This document shows positions 52,489 through 63,910 of a stretch of 64,000 nt of DNA, piece after piece. Within the stretch, counting starts at the first letter, position 1. Each line of letters starts with the position of its first letter. Source of the stretch: Lentzea sp. NBRC 102530 (lineage in GTDB: Bacteria; Actinomycetota; Actinomycetes; Mycobacteriales; Pseudonocardiaceae); contig NZ_BSTF01000023.1 of the NCBI RefSeq assembly GCF_030269365.1, positions 46,212 through 110,211 of the forward strand. The letters are read 5' to 3'. The notes beneath the pieces are model-generated. The model made no database searches. It had not been told where the DNA came from and worked only from the letters and a program-made list of their open reading frames with translations. Both the position numbers and the translations under genes were made by a program.

Positions 52489-52851
52489 ATGGGTCAGCGC
52501 TTGTGGCTGGCGTTGCCGTTCCTGTTCTCCGCTGCCGTGTTCGGCCTGATGGGGTCGGCAGGGCTGCTCACCGCGTCCTGGAGCACGGTGCCGTTGTCTC
52601 CCGCGGTGACCGGGGCCGGGGTGGCGGTGGGGGCCGCTGTGTCCGGCGGGGTCCGGTGGCGGCGCGGGTGGCAGCGGGTGTGGCTGCGGTGGCCCTACCT
52701 GGTCGGGGTTCTCGGGGTGGGGGTCCTGGTCGGGGCGGTGGAGGTTCCCGCTTTGGCCGCGGCTGTGGTGGGGGTGCCGGTTTTGGTGGGGCTCGTGTTC
52801 CAGTGCCTGGTGCAGAGCGACGAGAGTCGGCAGGCTGCGGACTGCCGTTGA
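52489..52851 (+). CDS. candidate small membrane protein
   Basis: A possible 120 aa hydrophobic protein with about four helices, starting MGQRLWLALPFLFSAAVFGL and including VGVLGVGVLVGAVEVPALAA. Codon use is high-GC and coherent, and the hydrophobic pattern looks real, but no family is recognised and no clear ribosome site precedes the ATG. The frame is open about 170 bp further upstream without a convincing start. It stands alone, divergent from rpmE and convergent with rho. Confidence 0.45.
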   Translation: MGQRLWLALPFLFSAAVFGLMGSAGLLTASWSTVPLSPAVTGAGVAVGAAVSGGVRWRRGWQRVWLRWPYLVGVLGVGVLVGAVEVPALAAAVVGVPVLVGLVFQCLVQSDESRQAADCR

Positions 52852-52869
52852 GGCCAGCTGGGCGCGTTT

Positions 52870-53135
52870 CAGGGGTTGGTTGCGTTCCAGCGGGGTTGGT
52901 CACGTACCTGGGGCTGGGTCACCTTGCGAGGGTGGGCGCGCAGGTCGGGACGAACAGGTTGGCACCCCGCCCCTCGATGTGAAGCCCCAATCGCCAAGGC
53001 AGGCGGAACCGGCCAGGTGATGAGGTATCAGCCCGTTCGGGCTCGCTCCGCTTCGCCACGCCAGGACCCGTAGGTGGCTGGCTCACGTCTTCGACTGTCA
53101 GGTTGGCACCGCGCGCCGGGCCAAGACGGCGGTCG
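52870..53135 (-). repeat. dispersed palindromic repeat, family 2 copy E (internally deleted)
   Basis: The 361-bp gap before rho (52852-53212) contains an inverted copy of the repeat at 24195-24540 plus the rho terminator. Shared blocks include GGTTGGTTGCGTTCCAGCGG, CACCTTGCGAGGGTGGGCGC, GCTCGCTCCGCTTCGCCACG and GCACCGCGCGCCGGGCCAAG. Only one end of the core palindrome remains (GAAGCCCCAATCGCC near 52981); about 90 bp of core are missing, so this is a degenerate copy. Confidence 0.78.
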
Positions 53136-53155
53136 GCATTCGAGTGACGGGCATG

Positions 53156-53185
53156 AAAAAGCCCCCGCTGACCTGCAGCGGGGGC
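53156..53185 (-). terminator. rho-independent terminator of rho
   Basis: A perfect 10-bp stem, GCCCCCGCTG with CAGCGGGGGC, loop ACCTG (53161-53185). On the minus strand it is followed by TTTTT (53156-53160). It lies 28 bp after the rho stop. Confidence 0.88.
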
Positions 53186-53212
53186 AATTTCACGTGAAAC
53201 TTACGCGCGGTG

Positions 53213-55219
<2,007 letters not shown>

Positions 55220-55535
55220 ACAAGTCCTTCCTGACCAGGCCCCGCCTCCTACGCGGCCCAGCGGACCCGCCTTCCCACTTCAGCGGGGAACGGCGGTCAA
55301 GTCCGATGAAGACGGAAGCACGACGGCTACCGGCAAGCACGGGACTTTTCTCAGATCACGGCGATCGGGTGCCTCTTGCGTCCGCCCCGCCCGCACGGCA
55401 CAGAGCCGGAACACAAAAGGATTGCGACCCGGAGCGAGTGTCCGGGCGCGACACCGGCGCCCGTGCGCGCAGTGACTGATCGCCCCCGAGGGTAGACGCC
55501 GCTCCCCCGGCATGCAACAACCGGGGTCGGGCGTG
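55220..55535. other. rho leader / thrB-rho intergenic region
   Basis: A 316-bp gap with no credible gene. The end next to rho is its ribosome site. The end next to thrB has CCCCCGG facing CCGGGG (55505-55526), a weak candidate terminator for the thr operon without a T-run. The middle is an untranslated rho leader if the promoter lies near thrB; rho leaders are often autoregulated, but no specific element can be recognised here. Confidence 0.4.
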
Positions 55536-56387
55536 TCAGTCCAATGGACGAACGCGCACGCCGGAGGCGTCGACGTCGAGTCTGCGCACGTCGAAGCCGT
55601 GCACGTCGACTTCGGCCGGAAGATCACCGAAGGCGATCACGGTGGGTCCCGCTCCGCTCACGCAGGCGGGAACTCCCAGCTTGCGAAGATCGTTGATCAC
55701 CCGAACGGTGTCGGGCCAAGCGGGTTCCCGGTAGTTCTGGTGGAGTCGATCCTCAGTAGCGGCAAGGAGAACCGACGGATCGGACGTGAGCGCGTGCACT
55801 GCGAGGGCGGCCCGCCCCGCGGCGTGCGCGGCGTCGGCGTGCGGCACCTCGGCCGGGAGCAGGCCGCGGGTCGTCTTCGTGGACGACTCGGTGGAGGGGA
55901 TCAGCACGACCGGGCGCACGCGTGCGTCCGCGTCCATCCGCACCGCGCGGTACCGCTCACCTTCAGACCACGCAACGACAACGCCGCCGTACAGGGACGC
56001 CGCCGCGTTGTCCGCGTGGCCCTCGAACTCGGCGGCGATTTGCAACGCGTCCGTGTCCAACTCGCGACCCGACAGGGTGAATCCGGCTACGACACCCGCC
56101 ACGATCGCGGCGGCCGACGAGCCCAGCCCGCGGGCGTGCGGAATCGTGTTCCGGCACCTCAGCGCGAGGCCGCCGGTGTAGCCGGTGGCGCGGACGGCCC
56201 GCACGACGAGATGGGTCTCGTCGAGCGGGACGTCACCCGAACCGGCACCGTCGACGGTGATCGAGAGGTGGCCGTCCGGAGCGGAGGCCACCTCCACGTC
56301 GTCGTACATGCCGAGCGCCATGCCCAGCGCGTCGAACCCCGAACCGAGGTTCGCGGTCGACGCGGGGACGGAGACGAGGAACTTCAC
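55536..56387 (-). CDS. thrB: homoserine kinase
   Basis: GHMP-family kinase phosphorylating homoserine to O-phosphohomoserine, the substrate of ThrC. The 283 aa chain has VSVPASTANLGSGFDALGMAL at the N-terminus, the ATP loop HARGLGSSAAAIVAG and the C-terminal VSGAGPTVIAF. GTG start overlapping the thrC stop by four bases. Last gene of argS-lysA-hom-thrC-thrB; gene order as in mycobacteria. Confidence 0.95.
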   Translation of the reverse strand: MKFLVSVPASTANLGSGFDALGMALGMYDDVEVASAPDGHLSITVDGAGSGDVPLDETHLVVRAVRATGYTGGLALRCRNTIPHARGLGSSAAAIVAGVVAGFTLSGRELDTDALQIAAEFEGHADNAAASLYGGVVVAWSEGERYRAVRMDADARVRPVVLIPSTESSTKTTRGLLPAEVPHADAAHAAGRAALAVHALTSDPSVLLAATEDRLHQNYREPAWPDTVRVINDLRKLGVPACVSGAGPTVIAFGDLPAEVDVHGFDVRRLDVDASGVRVRPLD

Positions 56388-57436
56388 GCCAGCTCCAGGG
56401 CGTGCGCGACGGCGCCCGGGTCGACCGGGACCGGCTCGACCTCGGTGGTGCCGAGCAACGCCGTGTCGGGGTCCTTCAGGCCGTGACCCGTGACGGTGCA
56501 CACAACGGTCGAACCCTTCGGCAGCCTGCCGTCCTCGGCGGTCCTGAGCAGACCGGCGATGGACGCGGCCGACGCCGGCTCGACGAAGATGCCCTCGGAC
56601 GACGCCAGCAGGCGGTACGCGCTGAGGATCTGCTCGTCGGTGACGGCGTCGATCAGGCCGCCGGAGGAGTCGCGGGCCTTGATCGCACCCGTCCACGACG
56701 CCGGCGACCCGATCCGGATCGCGGTGGCGATGGTCTCCGGGTTGGGCACCGGCGCACCGCTGACCAGCGGCGCGGCCCCGGCGGCCTGGAACCCGAACAT
56801 CTTCGGCAGGCCCTGGTCGTACGACGTGTAGCCCTTCCAGTACGCGGTGATGTTGCCCGCGTTGCCGACCGGCAGGCAGTGCACGTCCGGCGCCTGGCCG
56901 AGCACGTCGCAGACCTCCCAGGCGGCGGTCTGCTGGCCGACGAGGCGCACCGGGTTGACCGAGTTCACCAGCGTGACCGGGTACTCGGCGGCGGTCTTCG
57001 AGGCGAGTTCGAGGCAGTCGTCGAAGTTGCCGTCGATCTGCAGGATCTTCGCGCCGTGCATGACGGCCTGCGCGAGCTTGCCCATCGCGATCTTGCCGCT
57101 GGGCACCAGCACGGCCGCCGTCAGACCCGCCTTGGCCGCGTAGGCCGCGGCGGACGCCGACGTGTTGCCGGTGGAGGCGCAGATGACCGCCTTGAGGCCG
57201 GACGCCAGCGCGTAGGTCATGGCCACGGTCATGCCGCGGTCCTTGAACGACCCGGTGGGGTTCGCGCCCTCGACCTTCACCCACACGTCCGAACCGGTGA
57301 GCGAGGAGAGGCGCTTCGCGTGCACCAGCGGCGTGCCGCCCTCGTGCAGCGTGACGACCTCGGCGCCCTCGGGGATCTCGATGCGGTCCCGGTAGGCGTT
57401 GATGAGCCCGGGCCAGCCTGCTCTGGACGCACTCAT
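56384..57436 (-). CDS. thrC: threonine synthase
   Basis: PLP enzyme converting O-phosphohomoserine to threonine, 350 aa, the short actinobacterial form. The PLP lysine is Lys65 in PTGSFKDRGMTVAM; the phosphate-binding loop is CASTGNTSASAAAYA and the later Gly-rich site PVGNAGNITAYWKG. It overlaps hom and thrB by four bases on each side, so the three are translationally coupled. Confidence 0.95.
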   Translation of the reverse strand: MSASRAGWPGLINAYRDRIEIPEGAEVVTLHEGGTPLVHAKRLSSLTGSDVWVKVEGANPTGSFKDRGMTVAMTYALASGLKAVICASTGNTSASAAAYAAKAGLTAAVLVPSGKIAMGKLAQAVMHGAKILQIDGNFDDCLELASKTAAEYPVTLVNSVNPVRLVGQQTAAWEVCDVLGQAPDVHCLPVGNAGNITAYWKGYTSYDQGLPKMFGFQAAGAAPLVSGAPVPNPETIATAIRIGSPASWTGAIKARDSSGGLIDAVTDEQILSAYRLLASSEGIFVEPASAASIAGLLRTAEDGRLPKGSTVVCTVTGHGLKDPDTALLGTTEVEPVPVDPGAVAHALELA

Positions 57437-58734
57437 TCTTCGCCCTCCACCCTCATGACGCTGACGACGTCCCGCACCACGGGGAGGCCACCGATTTTGT
57501 CCACAGTGGACCGCAGCGCGGCGTCGGTCGCCGCGTGCGTGACGATCACCAGGCTGGCGTCCTCGACCCGGCCTTCCTGGCGCACCGCGGCGATGCTCAC
57601 GTCGTGCTCCGCGAACACGGCGGCCACCTGCGAGAGGACACCGGCCTTGTCCGCGACGTCGAGGCTGATGTGGTAGCGGGTGGGCGTGTTCCCCATGGGC
57701 TGCACGGGAAGCGCCGCGTAGGCCGACTCGCGCGGACCGTGCCCGCTCGCGACCATGTTGCGCGCCACGGCGACCAGGTCGCCGACGACCGCGCTCGCCG
57801 TCGGGGCGCCACCGGCGCCCTGCCCGTAGAACATCATCTCCCCCGCCGCGTCGGCCTCGACGAACACCGCGTTGAACGCGCCGTTGACCGAGGCCAGCGG
57901 GTGCGTCCTGGGGATCATGGCCGGGTGCACTCGAACGGCGACTGATTCCTGGCCGGACGGGCTGACCACGCGCTCGCAGATGGCGAGCAGCTTCACCGTG
58001 CGGCCGAGGCCCTTGGCTGCGGCGATGTCCGCGGCCGACACCGCTCGGATGCCCTCGCGGTGCACGTCCGACGCCGTCACGCGGGTGTGGAACGCAAGGG
58101 ACGCAAGGATCGCGGCCTTCGACGCGGCGTCGAACCCGTCGACGTCGGCGGTCGGGTCGGCCTCGGCGTACCCGAGGCGCGAGGCCTCCTCGAGCGTCTC
58201 GCCGTAGCCCGCGCCCGTGGCGTCCATCGCCGACAGGATGAAGTTCGTCGTGCCGTTCACGATGCCCATGACGCGCGTGATCCGGTCTCCCGCAAGGGAT
58301 TCCCGCAACGGGCGCAGCAACGGGATCGCGCCGGCGACGGCGGCCTCGAAGTAGAGGTCCGCACCGGACGCGTCGGCCGCCTCGAACAGGTCGGGGCCGT
58401 GCTCGGCGAGCAGCGCCTTGTTCGCCGTGACGACGGACTTGCCGCTCCGCAGCGCCTCCAGCAGCAGGCCCCGCGTGGGGTCGATGCCGCCGATGACCTC
58501 GACGATGACGTCCACGTCGTCCGACTTCACGAGCGCCTCGGCGTCCGTGGTGAGCAGGTGCTCCGGCACTTCGCGGTGTTTGTTCGGCCTGCGCACGGCG
58601 ATGCCCGCGAGCTCCACCGGCGCGCCGATGCGCTGGGTGAGGTCGTCGGCCTGGTCCGTCAGCAGCCGGACTACCTCCGTGCCCACCGTGCCACAGCCGA
58701 GCAAGGCGACCCGAATCGGTTTCACGGCTTTCAT
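57433..58734 (-). CDS. hom: homoserine dehydrogenase
   Basis: NAD(P)-dependent reduction of aspartate semialdehyde to homoserine, 433 aa. N-terminal Rossmann motif VALLGCGTVGTEVVRLL; catalytic region NGTTNFILSAMDATGAGYGE with YAEADPTADVDGFDAASKA; a C-terminal ACT domain (~residues 350-425, HISLDVADKAGVLSQVAAVF), consistent with feedback control by threonine. ATG start overlapping the lysA stop by four bases. Confidence 0.95.
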   Translation of the reverse strand: MKAVKPIRVALLGCGTVGTEVVRLLTDQADDLTQRIGAPVELAGIAVRRPNKHREVPEHLLTTDAEALVKSDDVDVIVEVIGGIDPTRGLLLEALRSGKSVVTANKALLAEHGPDLFEAADASGADLYFEAAVAGAIPLLRPLRESLAGDRITRVMGIVNGTTNFILSAMDATGAGYGETLEEASRLGYAEADPTADVDGFDAASKAAILASLAFHTRVTASDVHREGIRAVSAADIAAAKGLGRTVKLLAICERVVSPSGQESVAVRVHPAMIPRTHPLASVNGAFNAVFVEADAAGEMMFYGQGAGGAPTASAVVGDLVAVARNMVASGHGPRESAYAALPVQPMGNTPTRYHISLDVADKAGVLSQVAAVFAEHDVSIAAVRQEGRVEDASLVIVTHAATDAALRSTVDKIGGLPVVRDVVSVMRVEGEE

Positions 58735-60149
58735 ACCTCCAGACGGAACAGGTCGTCCTCGGTCTCGCGACGCAGCAGCAGCCGCGCCTCCCCATCGGTC
58801 ACCGCGGCGAGCGCGGGCCGTGGAAGTCGGTTGTACCCGCTCGCCATCGAGTAGCAGTAGGCCCCTGTGGCGGCGATCGCAACCAAGTCTCCCGGAGCGA
58901 GGTCATCGGGCAGCCAGCAGTCGCGAACCACGATGTCACCGGACTCGCAGTGCTTGCCCACCACACGACACAGCACGGCCCTCGACTCGGGCTCGGACGC
59001 GCGTGAGACGAGCTTGCAGTCGTAGACCGCGTCGTAGAGCGCCGTGCGGATGTTGTCGCTCATGCCGCCGTCGACGCTGACGTACCGGCGGCGCGCGCCA
59101 CCGTCGAGCTCGATGTCCTTGATGGTGCCGACCTCGTACACGGTGACCGTGCCGGGGCCGACGATCGCGCGGCCGGGCTCGACCGCGATGCGAGGCATCT
59201 CCAGGCCGTTGTGCTCGCACTCCTTCTGCACGATGTTGTGCAGCTGCCGGGCGAGCTCGGCGGGCGGGGGCGGGTCGTCGTCCGGGGTGTAGGCGATGCC
59301 GAGGCCGCCGCCGAGGTCGACGACGTTCAACGACGGCACCTCGCCGTGCTCGGAGCGGATGTCGGAGAGCAGGCCGATGACGCGGCGGGCGGCGACCTCG
59401 AAGCCGGACGCGTCGAAGATCTGCGAACCGATGTGGCTGTGCAGGCCGACGAGCTGGAGGCCGCTGGCCTTGAGCACGCGCCGCACGGCCTCGGCCGCGT
59501 CACCGGACGACAGCGAGAAGCCGAACTTCTGGTCCTCGTGCGCGGTCGCGATGAACTCGTGGGTGTGCGCCTCGACGCCGACCGTCACGCGGATCAGCAC
59601 CGGCTGCACCACACCGCGTTCGCGGGCGATCTGGTCCAGGCGCGCGATCTCGTGGTAGCTGTCGAGCACGATCCCGCCGACGCCCGCCTCGACGGCCGCG
59701 ATCAGTTCGGGAACGCTCTTGTTGTTGCCGTGCAACGCGATGCGCTCGGCCGGGAAGTCCGCCCGCAGCGCGATGGCGAGTTCGCCGCCGCTGCACACGT
59801 CGATGGAGAGGCCCTCTTCGGCCACCCACTTCGCGACCTGGACGCTCAGGAACGCCTTGGAGGCGTAGTGCACGAGCGTCGGGTCGCCGAACGCCTCGGC
59901 GTGCTCGCGGCACCGCGCGCGGAAGTCCTGCTCGTCCATGACGAACAACGGGGTGCCGTACTGCTCGGCCAGCGCGCGCACGTCCACGCCCGCGAGTTCC
60001 AGGACGCCCGCGTCGTTGCGCTTGGCGTTGCGGGGCCACACCGTCGGGTGCAGGAGGTCGAGCTGGTCGGTGGAGGAGGGACGGTCGCCGGCGGTGTTGC
60101 CGGGCGCCGTGACATCGGCGTGCCGAGGTCCGGCGGGGTGTGCTCGCAT
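58731..60149 (-). CDS. lysA: diaminopimelate decarboxylase
   Basis: PLP enzyme of the alanine-racemase fold making lysine from meso-diaminopimelate, 472 aa. The PLP lysine is Lys98 in VHYASKAFLSVQVAKW; further motifs are LHSHIGSQIFDASGF, VEPGRAIVGPGTVTVYEVG and the C-terminal CESGDIVV with active Cys, then GAYCYSMASGYNRLPRP. The first ~35 residues are a non-conserved extension, so an internal start is possible. Start and argS stop share one base (TAATG). Confidence 0.94.
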   Translation of the reverse strand: MRAHPAGPRHADVTAPGNTAGDRPSSTDQLDLLHPTVWPRNAKRNDAGVLELAGVDVRALAEQYGTPLFVMDEQDFRARCREHAEAFGDPTLVHYASKAFLSVQVAKWVAEEGLSIDVCSGGELAIALRADFPAERIALHGNNKSVPELIAAVEAGVGGIVLDSYHEIARLDQIARERGVVQPVLIRVTVGVEAHTHEFIATAHEDQKFGFSLSSGDAAEAVRRVLKASGLQLVGLHSHIGSQIFDASGFEVAARRVIGLLSDIRSEHGEVPSLNVVDLGGGLGIAYTPDDDPPPPAELARQLHNIVQKECEHNGLEMPRIAVEPGRAIVGPGTVTVYEVGTIKDIELDGGARRRYVSVDGGMSDNIRTALYDAVYDCKLVSRASEPESRAVLCRVVGKHCESGDIVVRDCWLPDDLAPGDLVAIAATGAYCYSMASGYNRLPRPALAAVTDGEARLLLRRETEDDLFRLEV

Positions 60150-61786
60150 TACATTCGCTCCGGTGCGGTGACGCCGAGCAGGCCGAGGCCCGCTGAAAAA
60201 ACATGCCTGGTGGCGGCGCAGAGGGTGAGCCTCGCCTGGTGCAGCGGGGTGGTCTCCTCGTCGCCCTGGGGGAGGACGCGGACGCCGTTCGTCCGGTCGT
60301 AGAAGCGGTGGAAGGTGCCGGCGAGTTCTTCGAGGTAGCGCGCCACCCGGTGGGGTTCGCGCAGGTCGGCCGCGGTGGCCACGACCCTGGGGAACTCGCC
60401 GATCGTGCGGATCAGGTCGCCTTCGCGCTCGTGCACCAGCAGGGAGAGGTCGTCCCCCTGCGTGACCCCGAGGTCGGCGGCGTTGCGCAGCACGCCGGAG
60501 ATGCGGGCGTGCGCGTACTGGACGTAGTAGACCGGGTTCTCGTTGTTGTGCTTGCGCAGCAGGTCGAGGTCGATGTCGACGCTGGAGTCGACGCTCGACC
60601 GGATCATGGCGTAGCGGGCGGCGTCCACCCCGACCGCGTCGACCAGGTCCTCCATCGTGATGACCGTGCCGGCGCGTTTGCTCATCCGGACGGGCTGGCC
60701 GTCGCTGACGAGGTTCACGAGCTGGCCGATCAGCACCTCGACGCTGTCGGGGTCGTCGCCGAGGGCGGCCGCCGCTGCTTTGAGGCGCGCGATGTAGCCG
60801 TGGTGGTCCGCGCCGAGCATGTAGATGCAGAGGTCGAAGCCACGGCCGCGCTTGTCGACCAGGTACGCGATGTCGCCCGCGATGTACGCCGGGTTGCCGT
60901 CGCTCTTGATGACGACGCGGTCCTTGTCGTCACCGAAGTCCGTGGACCGCAGCCACCACGCGCCGTCCTTCTCGTACAGCGAGCCGTTGGCCTTGAGCTT
61001 CGCGACGGCCTCGTCCACGCGGCCGCTGCGGTGCAGCGAGTCCTCGTGGAAGTAGACGTCGAAGTCGGTGCCGAACTCGTGCAGGCTGCGCTTGATCTCC
61101 TCGAACATCAGCCCGACACCGACCCTGCGCACCGTCTCGGGGTCGCCGAGCGCACCCGGTTCGCGGCGCAGGACCTCGGCGGCGATGTCGCTCACGTACG
61201 TGCCCGCGTAGCCGTCCTCGGGGGCCGGCTCGCCCTTCGCGGCGGCGATCAGCGACCGGACGAACCGGTCGATCTGCGCGCCGGCGTCGTTGAAGTAGTA
61301 CTCGCGGGTGACGTCGGCGCCGCGGGCCTGCAGCACCTTGCCCAGCGCGTCGCCCACGGCCGCCCAGCGCGCGCCACCGAGGTGGATCGGGCCGGTCGGG
61401 TTCGCGGAGACGAACTCCAGGTTGATGCGCTTGCCGACCAGTTCGGAGCCGGTGCCGTAGAAGTCCTCGAGCGCCGCGCGAACGATCGCTCCCTGCGCCT
61501 CGGTGGCGATCGTGAGGTTCAGGAAGCCGGGACCGGCCACGTCGGCCTTCGCGATGGCGGGATGGGCGAGCAGGGCCTCCGCGAGCCACGTCGCCAGGTC
61601 GCGCGGCGGCACACCGGCCTTCTTGGCGAGCTGCAACGCGACGTTCGTGGCGTAGTCCCCGTGCTCGGGGTTCCTGGGTCGCTCGACCGTCACCTGCTCG
61701 GGTGGAGAGGTGGTGTCCAGGCCTCGGTCGGCCAGCAACTGGGCAACCGTGGTCCGGACCAGATCGGCGAGCACTTCAGGGGTCAC
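60149..61786 (-). CDS. argS: arginyl-tRNA synthetase
   Basis: Class I aminoacyl-tRNA synthetase charging tRNA-Arg, about 545 aa. HIGH-like motif HLGG in NPTGPIHLGGARWAAVGDAL; KMSKS-like MSKRAG in QPVRMSKRAGTVITMEDL; N-terminal additional domain with ERPRNPEHGDYATNVALQLA; C-terminal anticodon-binding DALR domain. GTG 61786 fits the family N-terminus; it has no visible ribosome site, so it may be leaderless. First gene of the operon that continues with lysA-hom-thrC-thrB. Confidence 0.93.
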   Translation of the reverse strand: MTPEVLADLVRTTVAQLLADRGLDTTSPPEQVTVERPRNPEHGDYATNVALQLAKKAGVPPRDLATWLAEALLAHPAIAKADVAGPGFLNLTIATEAQGAIVRAALEDFYGTGSELVGKRINLEFVSANPTGPIHLGGARWAAVGDALGKVLQARGADVTREYYFNDAGAQIDRFVRSLIAAAKGEPAPEDGYAGTYVSDIAAEVLRREPGALGDPETVRRVGVGLMFEEIKRSLHEFGTDFDVYFHEDSLHRSGRVDEAVAKLKANGSLYEKDGAWWLRSTDFGDDKDRVVIKSDGNPAYIAGDIAYLVDKRGRGFDLCIYMLGADHHGYIARLKAAAAALGDDPDSVEVLIGQLVNLVSDGQPVRMSKRAGTVITMEDLVDAVGVDAARYAMIRSSVDSSVDIDLDLLRKHNNENPVYYVQYAHARISGVLRNAADLGVTQGDDLSLLVHEREGDLIRTIGEFPRVVATAADLREPHRVARYLEELAGTFHRFYDRTNGVRVLPQGDEETTPLHQARLTLCAATRHVFSAGLGLLGVTAPERM

Positions 61787-61955
61787 GCCAGAAGAGTTTA
61801 GAGAAGCGTTGTCGCAGGTCTCGACCGGGTTACCGGGTCTCGGAGGGTGAGACGGCAAGTGTTAACGCGCACGTGGTAATGCCCTGCGCTGACAGTGATC
61901 AGACACGATGTCCCTACACTGGCGCCGGTTGACCAGGACGACATCTGAGGCGGAC

Positions 61956-62774
61956 ATGACCAGCGGCAAGAAGACGAAGGCCACACGCAACAGCGTGGCC
62001 GCAGCCCGTTCCTCGGTGGTGGCGAGCAAGCCGAAGCCGTGGGGCACGATCATCGCGGTTGTGGCGGTGCTGGCCCTCGCGGGCGGTGTTTTCGGATATG
62101 CGTACATGCAGATCCACGAGAACAACGTCAAGGAGGCCGCCCTGGCCAAGTGGAAGCCCTCCGACACGAACAAGGACCCGTCGCTGCAGCTCGCGGGCAT
62201 CGTGTCCAAGGAGTACAAGGGCTCCCGCCACGTCGAGCCGACCCAGCGCGTCGCGTACGACCAGACCCCGGCGTTCGGCGGCCCGCACGACGCCACCTGG
62301 GCTGACTGCACCGGCGTCGTCTACGACAAGGCCATCCGCACGGAGAACGCGGTCCACGGCCTCGAGCACGGCGCCGTGTGGATCACGTACAACCCCGACC
62401 AGGTCAAGGACGACGCGCTCACCAAGCTCAAGGTCAAGGTCGAGGGCATCCCGTACATGATGCTGTCGCCGTTCCCCGGCCTCGACAAGCCGATCTCCCT
62501 GCAGTCCTGGGGCCACCAGCTGAAGGTCGACAACGCCGACGACGAGCGCATCGACCAGTTCATCTCCTCGCTGCTGCGCAACGCGAACACCTACCCCGAG
62601 GTCGGCGCGTCCTGCGAGAACCCGCAGTTCCTCGCCAACCCGGCCCCGTTCGTGGCCGAGAAGCCGGGCGCCGACGCCGTGCCGATGGACGGCGGCAAGG
62701 ACGACTCCGTCACTGAGGGCCAGCCTCAGACCCCGCCCGCGTCGGGCTCCGCCTCGACGCCGCCGTCGAGCTGA
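61956..62774 (+). CDS. DUF3105 membrane-anchored protein
   Basis: A 272 aa protein with a short cytoplasmic N-terminus, one transmembrane helix (TIIAVVAVLALAGGVFGYAY) and an exported DUF3105 domain, recognised by PTQRVAYDQTPAFGGPHDAT, ENAVHGLEHGAVWITYNPD and SPFPGLDKPISLQSWGHQL. The conserved His residues could bind metal. The C-terminus is Pro/Ser-rich. It is coupled to a DUF305 gene (TGATG), a pairing seen in many actinobacteria; a role in metal or copper handling at the cell surface is an inference. ATG 61956 with GAGG six bases before. Confidence 0.88.
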   Translation: MTSGKKTKATRNSVAAARSSVVASKPKPWGTIIAVVAVLALAGGVFGYAYMQIHENNVKEAALAKWKPSDTNKDPSLQLAGIVSKEYKGSRHVEPTQRVAYDQTPAFGGPHDATWADCTGVVYDKAIRTENAVHGLEHGAVWITYNPDQVKDDALTKLKVKVEGIPYMMLSPFPGLDKPISLQSWGHQLKVDNADDERIDQFISSLLRNANTYPEVGASCENPQFLANPAPFVAEKPGADAVPMDGGKDDSVTEGQPQTPPASGSASTPPSS

Positions 62775-63481
62775 TGACCGCTCCCACCGACGAGATCGCC
62801 GAGGACGAGGTCTCCAGCGCACCTTCGGGTGTCGCCAGGGCCCTCGTCATCGGCGCGGCGGTCCTGGCCGTGCTCCTCCTGGGCGCGGCCGTGGGCCTGC
62901 TCGTCAAGCTCCCCGGCTCCTCCACCTCCTCCGCGGCACCGGCCTCCGGTTCCGTGGACGTGGGCTTCTGCCAGGACATGTCCATGCACCACCTGCAGGG
63001 CATCCAGATGGCGAACATCGCCCGCGACCGCTCCACCGATCCGGAGATCCGCCAGCTCGCCTTCGACATCTCCTCCACCCAGCTGGAACAGGTGGGCAGG
63101 ATGAAGGGCTGGCTGATGATGTGGAACGAGCACGAGCAGAACATCAGCGGCGTCTACATGAAGTGGATGGACGCGGCCGGAATCCACGGCCACGGCGCCA
63201 CCACCCCGGAGGCCGGCAAGCCGATCATGCCCGGCATGGCCACCACCGACGAGCTCACCAAGCTCCGCACCGTCCCCGCGGGCCGCGAGTTCGACGTGTA
63301 CTGGCTCCAGCTGATGCTCCGCCACCACGTGGGCGGCTCCCCGATGGCCGAGTACGCCTCGACCGCGGCGGGTCAGCCGTTCGTGCGGACGCTGGCCGAC
63401 AACATGCTGAAGTCGCAGGCTTCGGAGACCGAGCTGATGAAGGACTACCTGGCGAAGCGCGGAGCCGCCCCGCTGCCGTAG
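62774..63481 (+). CDS. DUF305 family exported protein
   Basis: A 235 aa membrane-anchored protein with one N-terminal helix (ALVIGAAVLAVLLLGAAVGLLV) and a ferritin-like helical DUF305 domain. Metal-binding-type motifs: FCQDMSMHHLQGIQMANIA in the first half and QLMLRHHVGGSPMAEYA in the second. DUF305 proteins are linked to copper and other metal stress in several bacteria; here the function is unproven. Translationally coupled to the DUF3105 gene and followed by a hairpin terminator. Confidence 0.9.
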   Translation: MTAPTDEIAEDEVSSAPSGVARALVIGAAVLAVLLLGAAVGLLVKLPGSSTSSAAPASGSVDVGFCQDMSMHHLQGIQMANIARDRSTDPEIRQLAFDISSTQLEQVGRMKGWLMMWNEHEQNISGVYMKWMDAAGIHGHGATTPEAGKPIMPGMATTDELTKLRTVPAGREFDVYWLQLMLRHHVGGSPMAEYASTAAGQPFVRTLADNMLKSQASETELMKDYLAKRGAAPLP

Positions 63482-63506
63482 CCACTCGGTGTCACCGCTG
63501 GACCGC

Positions 63507-63540
63507 AAGGGCCGCTCCCGGGGTTGTGGGGGCGGCCTTT
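63507..63540 (+). terminator. terminator after the DUF305 gene
   Basis: GGCCGCTCCC and GGGGGCGGCC pair over ten bases (one G-U), extended by AAG/CTT, and are followed by TTTCG. It lies about 26 bp past the DUF305 stop. Confidence 0.75.
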
Positions 63541-63596
63541 CGCGTTGCCGGGGACAGGGCAGGGCGAGAGACGGGATGGCAAGGGGGTGGGGCGGC

Positions 63597-63910
63597 GGAG
63601 CGCGAGGCCGACCGAGCGCGAGCATCGCGACGGCGCAGCCGAGCCATCCAACACCCGACGGCAATGCCGCAGGCGAGGCGTCCGCAGCTCTTGGCTCGAA
63701 GGACAACGCCCGCCCACGCGATGCCGGAGGCGAGGCGTCAGTCTTGACTGAACCGTCGAGCCGGTGTGGTGACGTACGCACCCAACGCGCCCACGTACGC
63801 GTGGGATTGGGGCTTGACTTTGGGTGCGAGGTGCTAGCACTTGTGGCTCGGCCGGGCGCTTTTCAGCCTGGCCTTTCCGGTCCGGCCAGCGCCTCGCAAG
63901 GGCCCCGAAG
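63597..63910 (+). repeat. dispersed palindromic repeat, family 1 copy C, truncated by an IS
   Basis: The gap 63482-63926 holds the DUF305 terminator and this third family 1 copy, in the same orientation as copy B. The core starts at 63803 with GGGATTGGGGCTTGACTTTG and runs 108 bp, matching the other cores to CCCCGAAG at 63910. Exactly the last 15 bp of the 123-bp unit (the outer part of the right inverted repeat) are missing. Unrelated sequence with the end of a transposase gene begins at 63911. Confidence 0.85.
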
